64,000 bases of DNA from Armatimonadota bacterium (lineage in GTDB: Bacteria; Armatimonadota; UBA5829; JAUSEB01), in contig JAUSGG010000102.1 of NCBI GenBank assembly GCA_030649165.1, positions 17,299 to 81,298 of the forward strand, read 5' to 3'. How positions within the stretch are numbered: the first letter of the stretch is position 1; each line of letters starts with the position of its first letter. Shown here in pieces: positions 17,731 to 26,084 of the stretch. The position numbers and the translations under genes are program-made. The notes beneath the pieces were generated by a model, which was not told where the DNA came from, searched no databases, and saw only the letters and a program-made list of their open reading frames with translations.

Positions 17731-17818
17731 CGCGTCTACCGCGCTGCCGGACGCAAGAGTCGCTTGCAGGCCATGCTTAGTACTCCTATTCGGAAATACC
17801 GCGACGTACCGCGCGTCC

Positions 17819-17892
17819 GTAGGGGCGAAGCATTTGCACATCGGCGCCCGTGCGTAAGAGAAGAAGCTATCAGGCAAATGCTTCGCCCCTAC
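17819..17892. repeat. GTAGGGGCGAAGCATTTGC inverted-repeat element
   Basis: Perfect 19-bp arms at 17819-17837 (GTAGGGGCGAAGCATTTGC) and 17874-17892 flank a 36-base centre. It shares the GGGGCGAA core with the hairpins at 11437 and 59073. It lies just upstream of, and in frame with, the damaged gene at 17266, like a small non-autonomous element. Confidence 0.75.
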
Positions 17893-18193
17893 ACGGCATA
17901 CGTCATCGAACTTACGAATGGCGGTACTTAGTAGCCTACCATCTGTCAACCAGGAACTCTGAGTACTCTGACTCCGAATACGACGACGGCGACTCCTCAG
18001 GATGGCAACCGATCCAGTAGGCAAGACCCGCGACGATGACCAGGCATGTCACATCACGCCACGGCAGGCCAGAATGGCCGCCGCCGTCCGGCGCTGACGA
18101 ATTCGATTCAAGAACCTCTGCTATCATGCGTCTCAAGTCATTGTTCCTTTCCCGTTTCGCCCCCCGTTTTCTGTCCCCGGTTTCCCACTCGAC

Positions 18194-20917
18194 TCACTCG
18201 ACTCCCTCGACGCTTTCCCAGTTCTTCCCGACCTTCACATCCACTTTCAATTCCACTTCGAGGGCGAAGGCGTTTTCCATCACGGACCGGATGATTGGAA
18301 CTATGCGGCTGGTCTCTTCGCGGGGCGATTCGAACACGAGCTCATCGTGCACCTGCAAAACCATTTCAGTGGCGGCGTTCATATCGGCAAGCGTTCGTTC
18401 CATCTCGACCATAGCAAGTTTCATAATGTCGGCGGCTGTGCCTTGAACGGGCATGTTGACCGCGGCGCGTTCGGCGAACATCCGGTAACTGCGCTTCGGG
18501 CTGTGTATCTCCGGTATGTAGCGTCTGCGGCCAAGCAGGGTCGAGACGTAGCCGCTGCTCCTCGCCTGTTCGATAGTCTCGCGAGTATAGCGCATCACGC
18601 CGGGGAACTTGGCGAAGTACTCCTCGATGTACTGCTTTGCCTCTCTCGGCGGTATGCCGAGTTCCTGGGCGAGACCGAAATCACTCATACCGTAGATCAC
18701 GGCGAAGTTGATCGTCTTCGCGCGCCGCCGCATCTCGGGAGTAACGCCCTCCGGCCCGCAGTTGAACAGCGCGCAGGCGGTGTGCGTATGGACGTCCTCG
18801 TCTTCTTTGAACGCCCTCACCAGTTCCGTATCGCCGGTGATATGCGCCAGGATTCGCAGCTCGATTTGGGAATAGTCGGCGGAGATGAGCAGGTTGTCGT
18901 TCGACGCGATGAACGCCTTTCTGATTTCCCGTCCGATGTCGCTTCGCACGGGTATGTTCTGCAGATTCGGCTCGCTGCTCGACAGCCGCCCGGTCGCCGT
19001 AACAGCCTGGTTCAGCGAGGTGTGGATTCTGCCGGTGACCGGGTTGATCAGCCTCGGAAGCGCGTCGGCGTAGGTCGATTTCAGCTTCGTCAGCTCGCGG
19101 TACTCCAGGATTTTCGCCACTATGGGATACAGCGGCGACAGGGCTTCCAGCGTCTCCGCGCCGGTGGAGAAGCCGGTCTTGATCTTCTTCCCTGCCGGAA
19201 TCAGGAGTTTGTCGAACAGCACCGACTGAAGCTGCTTTGTGGAGCCGATGTTGAACTCGAGGCCCGCAAGGCCGTATATCTCCTGCTCCAGACCGCGAAT
19301 ACGGACCTCCATCTCTTGAGAAAGTTGGGCCAGCCACTGGACGTCCAGGGCAACGCCACGCAGTTCCATTGCAGCGAGCGCGGGAACGAGAGGCATCTCG
19401 ACCTGGGTCATCAACTCCATCAGCCCGTCGGCCTCCAGTCGCGCGGACAATACCGGCGCGGCCAGAAAAACGGCCTCGGCCTCGGCGCAGACCGAGCGGA
19501 TGATGTCTGCCTCCTCCACACCGTTCTTGCTTTTCGGATCGATACGCGGGATTTCCAGGCCAAGCTGCTCCCACGCGACCTCAAAGATGTCGTACCTGCT
19601 GCGTCCGGGGTTCAGGATGTACGCGCCGAGCATAGTATCAAAACTCGCGGCCTGAAGCTCCACGCCGCATCTCTTCAGAACGCCGTAGTCGTTCTTCAAC
19701 CCGTGCCCATACTTCGAGATACAGGGCGATTCAAGCAACTCCTTCAGCGACTCGATCGGCGCGCGATACGCATCCAAACCCAGCTCCAGCGAGCCGGAGC
19801 ATGGCGGCGTGACGAGGGCGATCCGCACGTAGGCGGTCTCGTCGCGTCCGGCGGAGAAGGCGACGCCCTCTACACAGGCGTCCATAATCCGCCGGCTCGT
19901 GGCTTGAATCTTGAACGAAAACTCAGGTTTGGAGGTAAAACATGCGATGAGGTCGCGCAAATCCTCGTCCGATTCGACAACACGGTAGCCTCCCAGCTCG
20001 ACCGCCCCGGCCGGTTTCGGCCTCTCGCGGCGTTCGGGCAGGCGGCGGAGCAGGGTCTTGAACTCCAGTCGCGTGAACAAGTCCGTCAGCCGATCATAGT
20101 CCGGATTGGGCGGCGACATTTCGGCAACGGGCACATCGAGCGGAACGTCGGTCACTATTGTGGCCAGCCGCTTGCTCATTATCATCTGCCCGGAGGAGGC
20201 GAGTATCTTCTCGCGCACCTTGGGATCTTCGATCTCGTCCACGTGATCGAGCAGGTCTTCTACGTGACAGAATTGCTGAAGCAGTTTCGTGGCGGTCTTG
20301 TCGCCGATACCGGGCACTCCGGGGATGTTGTCGGACGGATCCCCCTTCAGAGCCTTGAAATCCGGAAGGCACGACGGCTCCACGCCAAATCTGTCGATGA
20401 CCGCCTGCCGGTCATACACGACCGTGTCGGTGACTCCCCTAATAGTGGTCATGACGCGAACGCCGTCCGTGATAAGCTGGAGCGCATCCAGATCGCCGGT
20501 GACGATTAAAGTCTCGTACCCGGCATCCTGGGCCTGCCTGGCTATCGTGCCGACGGTATCGTCCGCCTCGAAGCCCTCGGCCATTATTACGGGGATTCCG
20601 AAGGCGTCAACCACCTCCCTGACTATAGGCAGTTGGGAGCGAAGGTCGTCCGGAGCGGGCTTGCGGGTCGCCTTGTAATCCGCGTAATCGTTGTGCCTGA
20701 ACGTCTTAACTGGCGCGTCGAACGCGATGACGAGCGCGTCCGGCTTTTCCTCCTCCATAATGCGAAGGAGCATCAGCGTGAAGGAGTAGACCGCATTGGT
20801 AGGCTGCCCTTCCGATGTGGAAAGGTGCCGCATCGCGAAAAACGCCCTGTATACCAGACTGTTCCCGTCTATCGCCACCAGCTTGCGGCGAACGGGAGTG
20901 TTTCCGTCGATAACCAT
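18194..20917 (-). CDS. polA: DNA polymerase I, proofreading domain degenerate
   Basis: A 907-residue repair and replication polymerase. Residues about 1-290 are the 5' nuclease (LVAIDGNSLVYRAFFA, FEADDTVGTIAR, helix-hairpin IPGVPGIGDKTATKLL). Residues about 310-490 have the 3'-5' exonuclease fold but lack key acids: the first motif reads FSFKIQATS where active enzymes have D-x-E, and the last motif (CAEAEAVFL) lacks the clear Asp; only KNDYG keeps its Asp. The polymerase domain is intact: motif A DYSQIELRIL (~682), motif B RRRAKTINFAVIYG (~735), motif C QVHDELVFE (~856). It should polymerise and remove primers but not proofread, like Taq and Bst enzymes. AGG lies eight bases before the ATG. 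Confidence 0.95.
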   Translation of the reverse strand: MVIDGNTPVRRKLVAIDGNSLVYRAFFAMRHLSTSEGQPTNAVYSFTLMLLRIMEEEKPDALVIAFDAPVKTFRHNDYADYKATRKPAPDDLRSQLPIVREVVDAFGIPVIMAEGFEADDTVGTIARQAQDAGYETLIVTGDLDALQLITDGVRVMTTIRGVTDTVVYDRQAVIDRFGVEPSCLPDFKALKGDPSDNIPGVPGIGDKTATKLLQQFCHVEDLLDHVDEIEDPKVREKILASSGQMIMSKRLATIVTDVPLDVPVAEMSPPNPDYDRLTDLFTRLEFKTLLRRLPERRERPKPAGAVELGGYRVVESDEDLRDLIACFTSKPEFSFKIQATSRRIMDACVEGVAFSAGRDETAYVRIALVTPPCSGSLELGLDAYRAPIESLKELLESPCISKYGHGLKNDYGVLKRCGVELQAASFDTMLGAYILNPGRSRYDIFEVAWEQLGLEIPRIDPKSKNGVEEADIIRSVCAEAEAVFLAAPVLSARLEADGLMELMTQVEMPLVPALAAMELRGVALDVQWLAQLSQEMEVRIRGLEQEIYGLAGLEFNIGSTKQLQSVLFDKLLIPAGKKIKTGFSTGAETLEALSPLYPIVAKILEYRELTKLKSTYADALPRLINPVTGRIHTSLNQAVTATGRLSSSEPNLQNIPVRSDIGREIRKAFIASNDNLLISADYSQIELRILAHITGDTELVRAFKEDEDVHTHTACALFNCGPEGVTPEMRRRAKTINFAVIYGMSDFGLAQELGIPPREAKQYIEEYFAKFPGVMRYTRETIEQARSSGYVSTLLGRRRYIPEIHSPKRSYRMFAERAAVNMPVQGTAADIMKLAMVEMERTLADMNAATEMVLQVHDELVFESPREETSRIVPIIRSVMENAFALEVELKVDVKVGKNWESVEGVE

Positions 20918-21018
20918 ACTTACGACCTATTCAGTCTCCGGACCTCGGTTCAGTTTAGACCACGGATGTGTTTGGATTGAGGACCAGCAGGAGGGTGGTC
21001 AGGGCGAGATAAGCTCAA

Positions 21019-21060
21019 CCCTCACCCCAACCCTCTCCCTTCCAGGGAGAGGGGGCCGCC
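21019..21060. repeat. Dispersed palindromic repeat, CCCTCTCC family
   Basis: CCCTCACCCCAACCCTCTCC, then a short loop and GGGAGAGGGGG. It is a single-hairpin copy of the family at 6471, between polA and sppA. Confidence 0.7.
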
Positions 21061-21113
21061 GCCCTCACCATCGTTCGACTCCCTGCTCGTCGAGTAGACG
21101 CCTTCGACTCCTA

Positions 21114-21152
21114 ATCCGTTATCCGTGTCCATCTGTGTTTATCTGTGGTTAA
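21114..21152. repeat. CACAGAT-type dispersed repeat
   Basis: TCCGTGTCCATCTGTGTTTA followed by TCTGTGGTTA. It is the complement-oriented version of the repeat at 26038 and is related to the one at 28166. Confidence 0.65.
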
Positions 21153-21165
21153 ATCCGAACCCTCA

Positions 21166-22122
21166 TCACGGCGCGAGCTCAGGCGCCATTTGCAGCAGCC
21201 GGCGGATGATCGCCTCGTCTCTCTGGGCCGCCCTCATAGACTCCGACTCGGCTCCCCCGCGCAGATTTGCCCAGAAGTCCTTCTCGTACTCGATGACTTT
21301 AGGCTCTCCCTTTATCCCGGCTTGGCGGGCCGTCGCGGCTTTGGCCTCCTGCAGACCCCCGATGGCGTCCACCAGACCGATCTTCTTCGCCTGCCGTCCC
21401 GTAAACACTCGCCCGTCCGCCAACTGCCGCACCCGCGCTCGAGGCATCTTACGGCCGACACTGACCGCGCGGATGAACTGATCGAACGTGTCATCAATGA
21501 TTCCTCGGATGAGTTTTCGCTCATCCGGCGTGAGTTTTCTGAGCCCGCCGCCCGTGTCTTTGTACTTGCCGGTCTTTATCACTTCCGGCTCGATGCCGAT
21601 CTTCTTGTAAAGACTGCTCATATCGGTGGTCTCGAAGATCACGCCTATACTACCGGTGATCGTGGACCCGTTCGCGTATATCTTGTCCGACGCCGAAGCT
21701 ATGTAGTAACCGCCCGACGCGGCGACATCGCCCATAGAGGTCACGACCACCTTGCCCTGTTTGCGAATTCGCATGATCTCGTCGTATACTTCCTGTGACC
21801 CCGCGGGGCTGCCGCCCGGACTGTTGATGCGAAGCAGAATCGCCTTCACGGAGTCGTCCAGGCGCGCCTTCTCCAATTGCTTCACGATGCGTTCCGAACC
21901 GGCCGTGCTGCCGCCGAACAGCCCCGCGCTGCTCTGGCCCGCCGTTATCACGCCGCTTATGCGCACCAGCGCGATCTTATCGCTCGAATAGACCGGGCCG
22001 GACAGTCCGGCAAGCTTGGTTATAAACCAGACCATTCCGATAGTGAAAAGGATCAACCATGGAAGGCAGCCAACAATGAGCGCGGTTGGGATGATCCATC
22101 TCGAACGACGCGGTGTTTCCAT
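21166..22122 (-). CDS. sppA: Signal peptide peptidase SppA (S49)
   Basis: A membrane serine protease that degrades cleaved signal peptides and small membrane debris. The 318-residue short form has an N-terminal membrane segment (IIPTALIVGCLPWLILFTI). It carries the S49 signatures LLRINSPGGSPAGSQEVYDEI, catalytic Ser at about 136 in VAASGGYYIAS, and general-base Lys at about 186 in TGKYKD. The Ser-Lys spacing of about 50 matches the Bacillus enzyme. The subtype is the Gram-positive or archaeal half-length form, not the duplicated E. coli form. It is transcribed away from the tRNA gene. Confidence 0.93.
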   Translation of the reverse strand: METPRRSRWIIPTALIVGCLPWLILFTIGMVWFITKLAGLSGPVYSSDKIALVRISGVITAGQSSAGLFGGSTAGSERIVKQLEKARLDDSVKAILLRINSPGGSPAGSQEVYDEIMRIRKQGKVVVTSMGDVAASGGYYIASASDKIYANGSTITGSIGVIFETTDMSSLYKKIGIEPEVIKTGKYKDTGGGLRKLTPDERKLIRGIIDDTFDQFIRAVSVGRKMPRARVRQLADGRVFTGRQAKKIGLVDAIGGLQEAKAATARQAGIKGEPKVIEYEKDFWANLRGGAESESMRAAQRDEAIIRRLLQMAPELAP

Positions 22123-22198
22123 ACTAGCCTCCTGATCAACGCTGAGCGCTGAGTTCTGAGTTCTGAGTTGAGACCCGGCCTCTCCACTCTCGACTTAA

Positions 22199-22228
22199 TT
22201 GACACTTCCCGCCGGATCGGGGTATAAT
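22199..22228 (+). promoter_or_regulatory. Consensus sigma-70 promoter for tRNA-Leu
   Basis: -35 TTGACA (22199-22204), an 18-base spacer and -10 TATAAT (22223-22228) are both perfect consensus. The tRNA 5' end is 11 bases downstream. It shows that the main sigma factor uses the standard consensus. Confidence 0.9.
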
Positions 22229-22238
22229 TCCGCGTGGC

Positions 22239-22325
22239 GCCGAAGTGGCGGAACCGGTAGACGCGCCGGTCTCAAAAACCGGTGAGGGCAACCTCGTGAG
22301 GGTCCGAGTCCCTCCTTCGGCACCA
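22239..22325 (+). tRNA. tRNA-Leu (CAA)
   Basis: An 87-base gene with encoded CCA. Acceptor GCCGAAG (22239-22245) pairs with CTTCGGC (22315-22321), followed by A and CCA. The anticodon stem CCGGT/ACCGG encloses loop CTCAAAA, giving anticodon CAA, which reads UUG. A long variable arm (GAGGGCAACCTCGTG-type) is present, as expected for a class II tRNA. Confidence 0.96.
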
Positions 22326-22528
22326 ATCCCCCCATCAATTCCGCACGGCAGCGTAACTTGGTATTATAGCATTACACGCTTATGTGAAACAAAAGCGTTA
22401 CGCTCGTTCCTCGTCCCTCGTCTCCCCTCCGACTCGTCCGATTCTGCCGACTCCTCCGACTCCTCACGGTAGCTGCTTTCAGCCCCAGCCGTAATATGCT
22501 ACACTTTAATATACGGGGAGGGTTTACA

Positions 22529-25192
22529 GTGTCCAGCAGCACTACGCACGAACGTTTTCGTCTGCGCAGTCTGGACGAACTGCGCGCGGCGATAGAGACG
22601 CTCGGCCTCGACCTCAAGGCCGAGGAGGACGTTTCGCGCCTGGCGCAGCCAGTCAGGGTCGCGGCCGGGAAAATTCCCAATTCGATGGGAATCCAGCCAA
22701 TGGAGGGCTGCGACGCCACCCCCGACGGCGCTCCGGACGAGCTCACCTTCCGCAGATACACCCGCTTCGGCGACGGCGGGGCCGGCCTGCTCTGGTTCGA
22801 GGCCTGCGCCGTTGTTCCCGAGGGACGCGCAAATCCGCGCCAACTCTGGCTGCATAGGGAGAACCGAGACGCATTTGCGCGATTATTGGACAAATCCCGC
22901 ACGGCAGCGGCGAAGTCGATGGGGAAGGACCATCGCCCGTTTTGCGTCCTCCAGCTAACTCATTCGGGACGCTACAGCCGGCCTGAGAATACGCCGGCGC
23001 CGCTGATCGCTCATCACGACCCAATACTCGACGCCGACCGCGGCATCCCGCCCGACTACCCAGTGGTCACGGATGACTATCTGGAGACGCTTGAGGACAA
23101 GTACGTCGAAGCCGCCAGGCTGGCTTTCGAAGCCGGCTTTGACGCGGTAGACATCAAGGCCTGCCATCGGTATCTGATCAACGAACTGTTGGCCTCTCGC
23201 GCGCGCGAGGGCGATTACGGCGGAAGCTACGAAAATCGCACCAGGCTCTTGAAGAACGTCATCGGCAAGATTTCCGCCGAGCTGGGCGGAGAGAAGATCG
23301 TGACCTGCCGGTTGGGAATCCACGACGCTCACCCTTACCCTTACGGTTGGGGGATGGACAGCGACGATCCCACTGCCGCCAACATGGAAGAGCCCGGGCG
23401 ACTGGTCGGCGAGCTTCGCGAAATGGGCCTGCCGCTGATCAACATTACAATGGGCAACCCGTACTTCAACCCCCACGTGAACCGCCCCTACGACACGCCC
23501 ATAGAAGGGACGAACATCCCGGACGAGAACCCGCTCGCCGGCGTCGCCAGGCTGGTCGCTCTCACGCAGGAGATACAGAAAAGCGCCCCGGATATCGCGG
23601 TCGTCGGCAGCGGATACAGTTGGCTCAGGAACCTCTGGCCGAACGTGGCCGCCGCCAATATCAGGGATGGCGCAATGCGCATCGTCGGGCTGGGCCGCCA
23701 GGCGTTCGCGTATCCCGGATTTGCCAAAGAGATAATCCGGACCGGTAAACTCGCGCTCAGGCACACGTGCGTCACCTGCTCCGCGTGCACGCAGATCATG
23801 CGCGACGGCGGAAGCTCCGGATGCGTCCCATTCGACAAAGACGTGTATGGTCCGATCTACCGCGAAGGTCGCCGCGCCGCCGCCGATTACGTCCGCGCCC
23901 AGGCCCAGCGCTGCCGCGATTGTTTCGATCCGCTTTGCAGAGACGGCTGCCCCGCCGGAGTCGACATCCCCGGCTTCATAACCGCCGCCGCCGAAGGCGA
24001 CGTCGAACGCTCCTACAATATATTGCGCGAACGTAATCTTCTGCCGGAAACCTGCGCGTACGTATGCGCATCGGAAGTCCAGTGCGAGGGAGCCTGCATC
24101 GAGAAGACCTACTCCCGAAATCCGGTCCCGATACGGGAAATCCAGCGTTACGTCGCGCGCGAGGCACGGCGGCGGGGATTGGCAGGGCTGAGTTGCGCGC
24201 CGGGTACCGGCAGGCGTATTGCCGTCATCGGGGCCGGCCCGGCGGGCTTTGCGTGCGCGGCGCGCCTGCTTCAACTGGGACACAATGTAGAAGTGTTCGA
24301 TCTTCAGAGCGAACTCGGAGGCGTGGCCGCAACGTCTATCCCCGGCGGGCGTCTGCAAACGGCCGATTTCGCCGGCGAAGCGAACGCGGCGCTCGGCCCC
24401 CATATCGGTGACCGGTTGGTCTTTCACGCGGGTCAGGGTCTGACCGACACGCGGGACCTGGACGCTTTCGCCGCACAGTTTGACGCCGTCTTCCTGGGAC
24501 TGGGATTGAGCCGGACTGCTACGCTCACCGAAACACGGCCAAAGGGAGTCGAGGATGCAATAGCTTTCCTGCAACGTTCAAAACGTCAGGGAGTTCGGGT
24601 TCCCGATCGCGTCGCGGTCCTTGGCGGGGGCAACACGGCAATGGACGCCGCCACGCAGGCGGTGGCCCACGGCGCAAAGGACGTTTACCTGGTTTACCGC
24701 CGCTCCTTCGGCGAAATGCCCGCCTGGCCTTCGGAGCGGGAAGAAGCCCTGGCAAACGGCGTCCATTTCCTGATGCTCACCATGCCTGTCGAGTACGTGA
24801 TCGATCAAAATGGAAAGCTCAAAGGCGTGGTGATAGCCAGGACGGCGTTGAATGAGCCCGACGAATCGGGAAGACGCCGGCCGGAGATCGTTCCGGGCAG
24901 CAAGTCTATTCTGGAAGTAGATATGGCGCTCGAAGCAATAGGGCAAAGGTTGCCACCTGGAATCGAACAACTCCTGCCCGGCGTCGAGCTGACCGGGAAT
25001 CGCCTGGTCGAGATCGACCCGAACGGCGCAACTTCGAGGAAGGGCGTGTATGCGGGCGGCGACCTGGTCAACGGCGGCGCGACCGTCGTGCAGGCCGTCG
25101 CCGAAGGAATGCGGGCAGCGGAGGCGATAGACCAGTTCTTGAAGGGAAAGCATGAGCGGGCAATCCCCTCTCCCTACGAGGGAGAGGGTTAG
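22529..25192 (+). CDS. Fused OYE-type flavin reductase and GltD-like oxidoreductase
   Basis: An 887-residue fusion. The GTG at 22529 is chosen for the strong GGGGAGGG six bases upstream. Residues about 1-410 form an Old Yellow Enzyme/NADH:flavin oxidoreductase barrel (ACHRYLINELLASRAREGDYGGSYENR split over ~215-245; typical xxHGYL-type loop). An Fe-S motif C-x2-C-x2-C-x11-C starts at CVTCSACTQ, as in 2,4-dienoyl-CoA reductase. A GltD-type N-terminal Fe-S domain follows (CRDCFDPLCRDGCPAGVDIPG, CAYVCASEVQCEGAC). An FAD site (IAVIGAGPAGFACAARL) and an NAD(P) site (VAVLGGGNTAMDAATQA) come next. It probably passes electrons from NAD(P)H through Fe-S to FMN to reduce an unsaturated substrate. It is the first gene of a three-gene operon. 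The last residues and stop lie inside a dispersed repeat. Confidence 0.9.
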   Translation: MSSSTTHERFRLRSLDELRAAIETLGLDLKAEEDVSRLAQPVRVAAGKIPNSMGIQPMEGCDATPDGAPDELTFRRYTRFGDGGAGLLWFEACAVVPEGRANPRQLWLHRENRDAFARLLDKSRTAAAKSMGKDHRPFCVLQLTHSGRYSRPENTPAPLIAHHDPILDADRGIPPDYPVVTDDYLETLEDKYVEAARLAFEAGFDAVDIKACHRYLINELLASRAREGDYGGSYENRTRLLKNVIGKISAELGGEKIVTCRLGIHDAHPYPYGWGMDSDDPTAANMEEPGRLVGELREMGLPLINITMGNPYFNPHVNRPYDTPIEGTNIPDENPLAGVARLVALTQEIQKSAPDIAVVGSGYSWLRNLWPNVAAANIRDGAMRIVGLGRQAFAYPGFAKEIIRTGKLALRHTCVTCSACTQIMRDGGSSGCVPFDKDVYGPIYREGRRAAADYVRAQAQRCRDCFDPLCRDGCPAGVDIPGFITAAAEGDVERSYNILRERNLLPETCAYVCASEVQCEGACIEKTYSRNPVPIREIQRYVAREARRRGLAGLSCAPGTGRRIAVIGAGPAGFACAARLLQLGHNVEVFDLQSELGGVAATSIPGGRLQTADFAGEANAALGPHIGDRLVFHAGQGLTDTRDLDAFAAQFDAVFLGLGLSRTATLTETRPKGVEDAIAFLQRSKRQGVRVPDRVAVLGGGNTAMDAATQAVAHGAKDVYLVYRRSFGEMPAWPSEREEALANGVHFLMLTMPVEYVIDQNGKLKGVVIARTALNEPDESGRRRPEIVPGSKSILEVDMALEAIGQRLPPGIEQLLPGVELTGNRLVEIDPNGATSRKGVYAGGDLVNGGATVVQAVAEGMRAAEAIDQFLKGKHERAIPSPYEGEG

Positions 25193-25200
25193 GTGAGGGT
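25165..25200. repeat. Dispersed palindromic repeat at the 3' end of the oxidoreductase gene
   Basis: CCCCTCTCCCTACGAGGGAG followed by AGGGTTAGGTGAGGGT. This copy encodes the last residues (SPYEGEG) and the TAG stop of the preceding gene. Confidence 0.75.
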
Positions 25201-25245
25201 GGAACGTCCCTCAACTCTCGACTCTAAGAACGGGAGCGCAAGGCT

Positions 25246-26025
25246 ATGGCTGATCGGCAAGTAGCTCTGATAACGGGAGGTTCCCGCGGGATCGGCAGGG
25301 GCATTGCCCTCGCCCTGGCAGGTGTGGGTTACGATGTGGCGATCAACCATTTCGACCCCGATGAGACCGCCGCGGAGCAGACCCGCAAAGAGATCGAGGC
25401 CCTCAGCCGCAAATGCCGCGCGTGGAAGGGCGACATCAGCAGCGCGTCCGACCGCGCGGATCTGCTGGAGAACGTCAGGCGCGAGTTCGGCAGGCTGGAC
25501 CTGCTGGTCAACAACGCCGGGGTCGCGCCGCTGCAGCGCGTCGATATGCTTGAAGCGACCGAGGAGAGTTTCGACCGCCTGATCGGCATAAACCTCAAAG
25601 GGCCGTATTTCCTCACCCAGGCCGTAGCCGATTGGATGATCGAACAGCGCAAGGCCGACCCGGATCGCGCGCTTTCCATAATAAACATCTCGTCGATTTC
25701 CGCCTATACCAGCTCGCCGTCGCGGGGTGAATACTGCATCAGCAAGGCCGCAGTCTCTATGATGACGAAACTGTACGCCGACCGGCTTGCGGAGTGCAAT
25801 ATAAACGTTTATGAGATTCAGCCCGGCATTATAGCCACAGATATGACCGCCGGCGTTAAAGACAAGTACGACAAGCTGATCGCCGAAGGCGTGACGCCGA
25901 TCAAACGTTGGGGGACGCCGGAGGACATCGGCAAGGCCGTCGCCGCCATCGCGCAGGGGCTTTTCCCTTTCTCCACCGGACAGGTGTTCAACGTAGATGG
26001 CGGGTTTCACCTCCGCAGGCTGTAG
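25246..26025 (+). CDS. SDR-family 3-oxoacyl-ACP reductase-like dehydrogenase
   Basis: A 259-residue classical short-chain dehydrogenase. It has the nucleotide motif TGGSRGIGRGIA, the structural NNAGV, catalytic Ser in NISSISAYTS and the YCISK active site (Tyr-x-x-x-Lys), ending with the typical GQVFNVDGG. The DFDP-like region after the second strand (INHFDPDE) does not clearly fix the cofactor. It is 53 bases after the fused oxidoreductase and 59 before the FAD protein, so likely the same operon. A keto/hydroxyl oxidoreduction in the same catabolic or reductive pathway is inferred; the substrate is unknown. The annotation FabG would be too specific. Confidence 0.92.
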   Translation: MADRQVALITGGSRGIGRGIALALAGVGYDVAINHFDPDETAAEQTRKEIEALSRKCRAWKGDISSASDRADLLENVRREFGRLDLLVNNAGVAPLQRVDMLEATEESFDRLIGINLKGPYFLTQAVADWMIEQRKADPDRALSIINISSISAYTSSPSRGEYCISKAAVSMMTKLYADRLAECNINVYEIQPGIIATDMTAGVKDKYDKLIAEGVTPIKRWGTPEDIGKAVAAIAQGLFPFSTGQVFNVDGGFHLRRL

Positions 26026-26037
26026 CTCGTACCTGAA

Positions 26038-26068
26038 ACCACAGATGGACACAGATAAACACAGATGA
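26038..26068. repeat. CACAGAT-type dispersed repeat
   Basis: ACCACAGATGGACACAGATA followed by AACACAGATG, between the SDR and FAD-protein genes. Related sequences occur at 21114 and 28166. The ribosome site of the next gene lies directly after it. Confidence 0.7.
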
Positions 26069-26084
26069 AGAGGATTAAGGATTG

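Noticed and set aside
17266..18024. Full 252-codon frame from TTG 18024
   Set aside because: The first ~85 codons read through an inverted-repeat element and non-coding-like sequence; only the downstream part looks like protein.
17936..18136. 66-codon minus frame with a hydrophobic segment after polA
   Set aside because: Needs a TTG start, ends in a Ser/Tyr/Glu stretch that is a GACTCTGAGTACTCTGACTC-like repetitive tract, and has no family. Possible but not supported.
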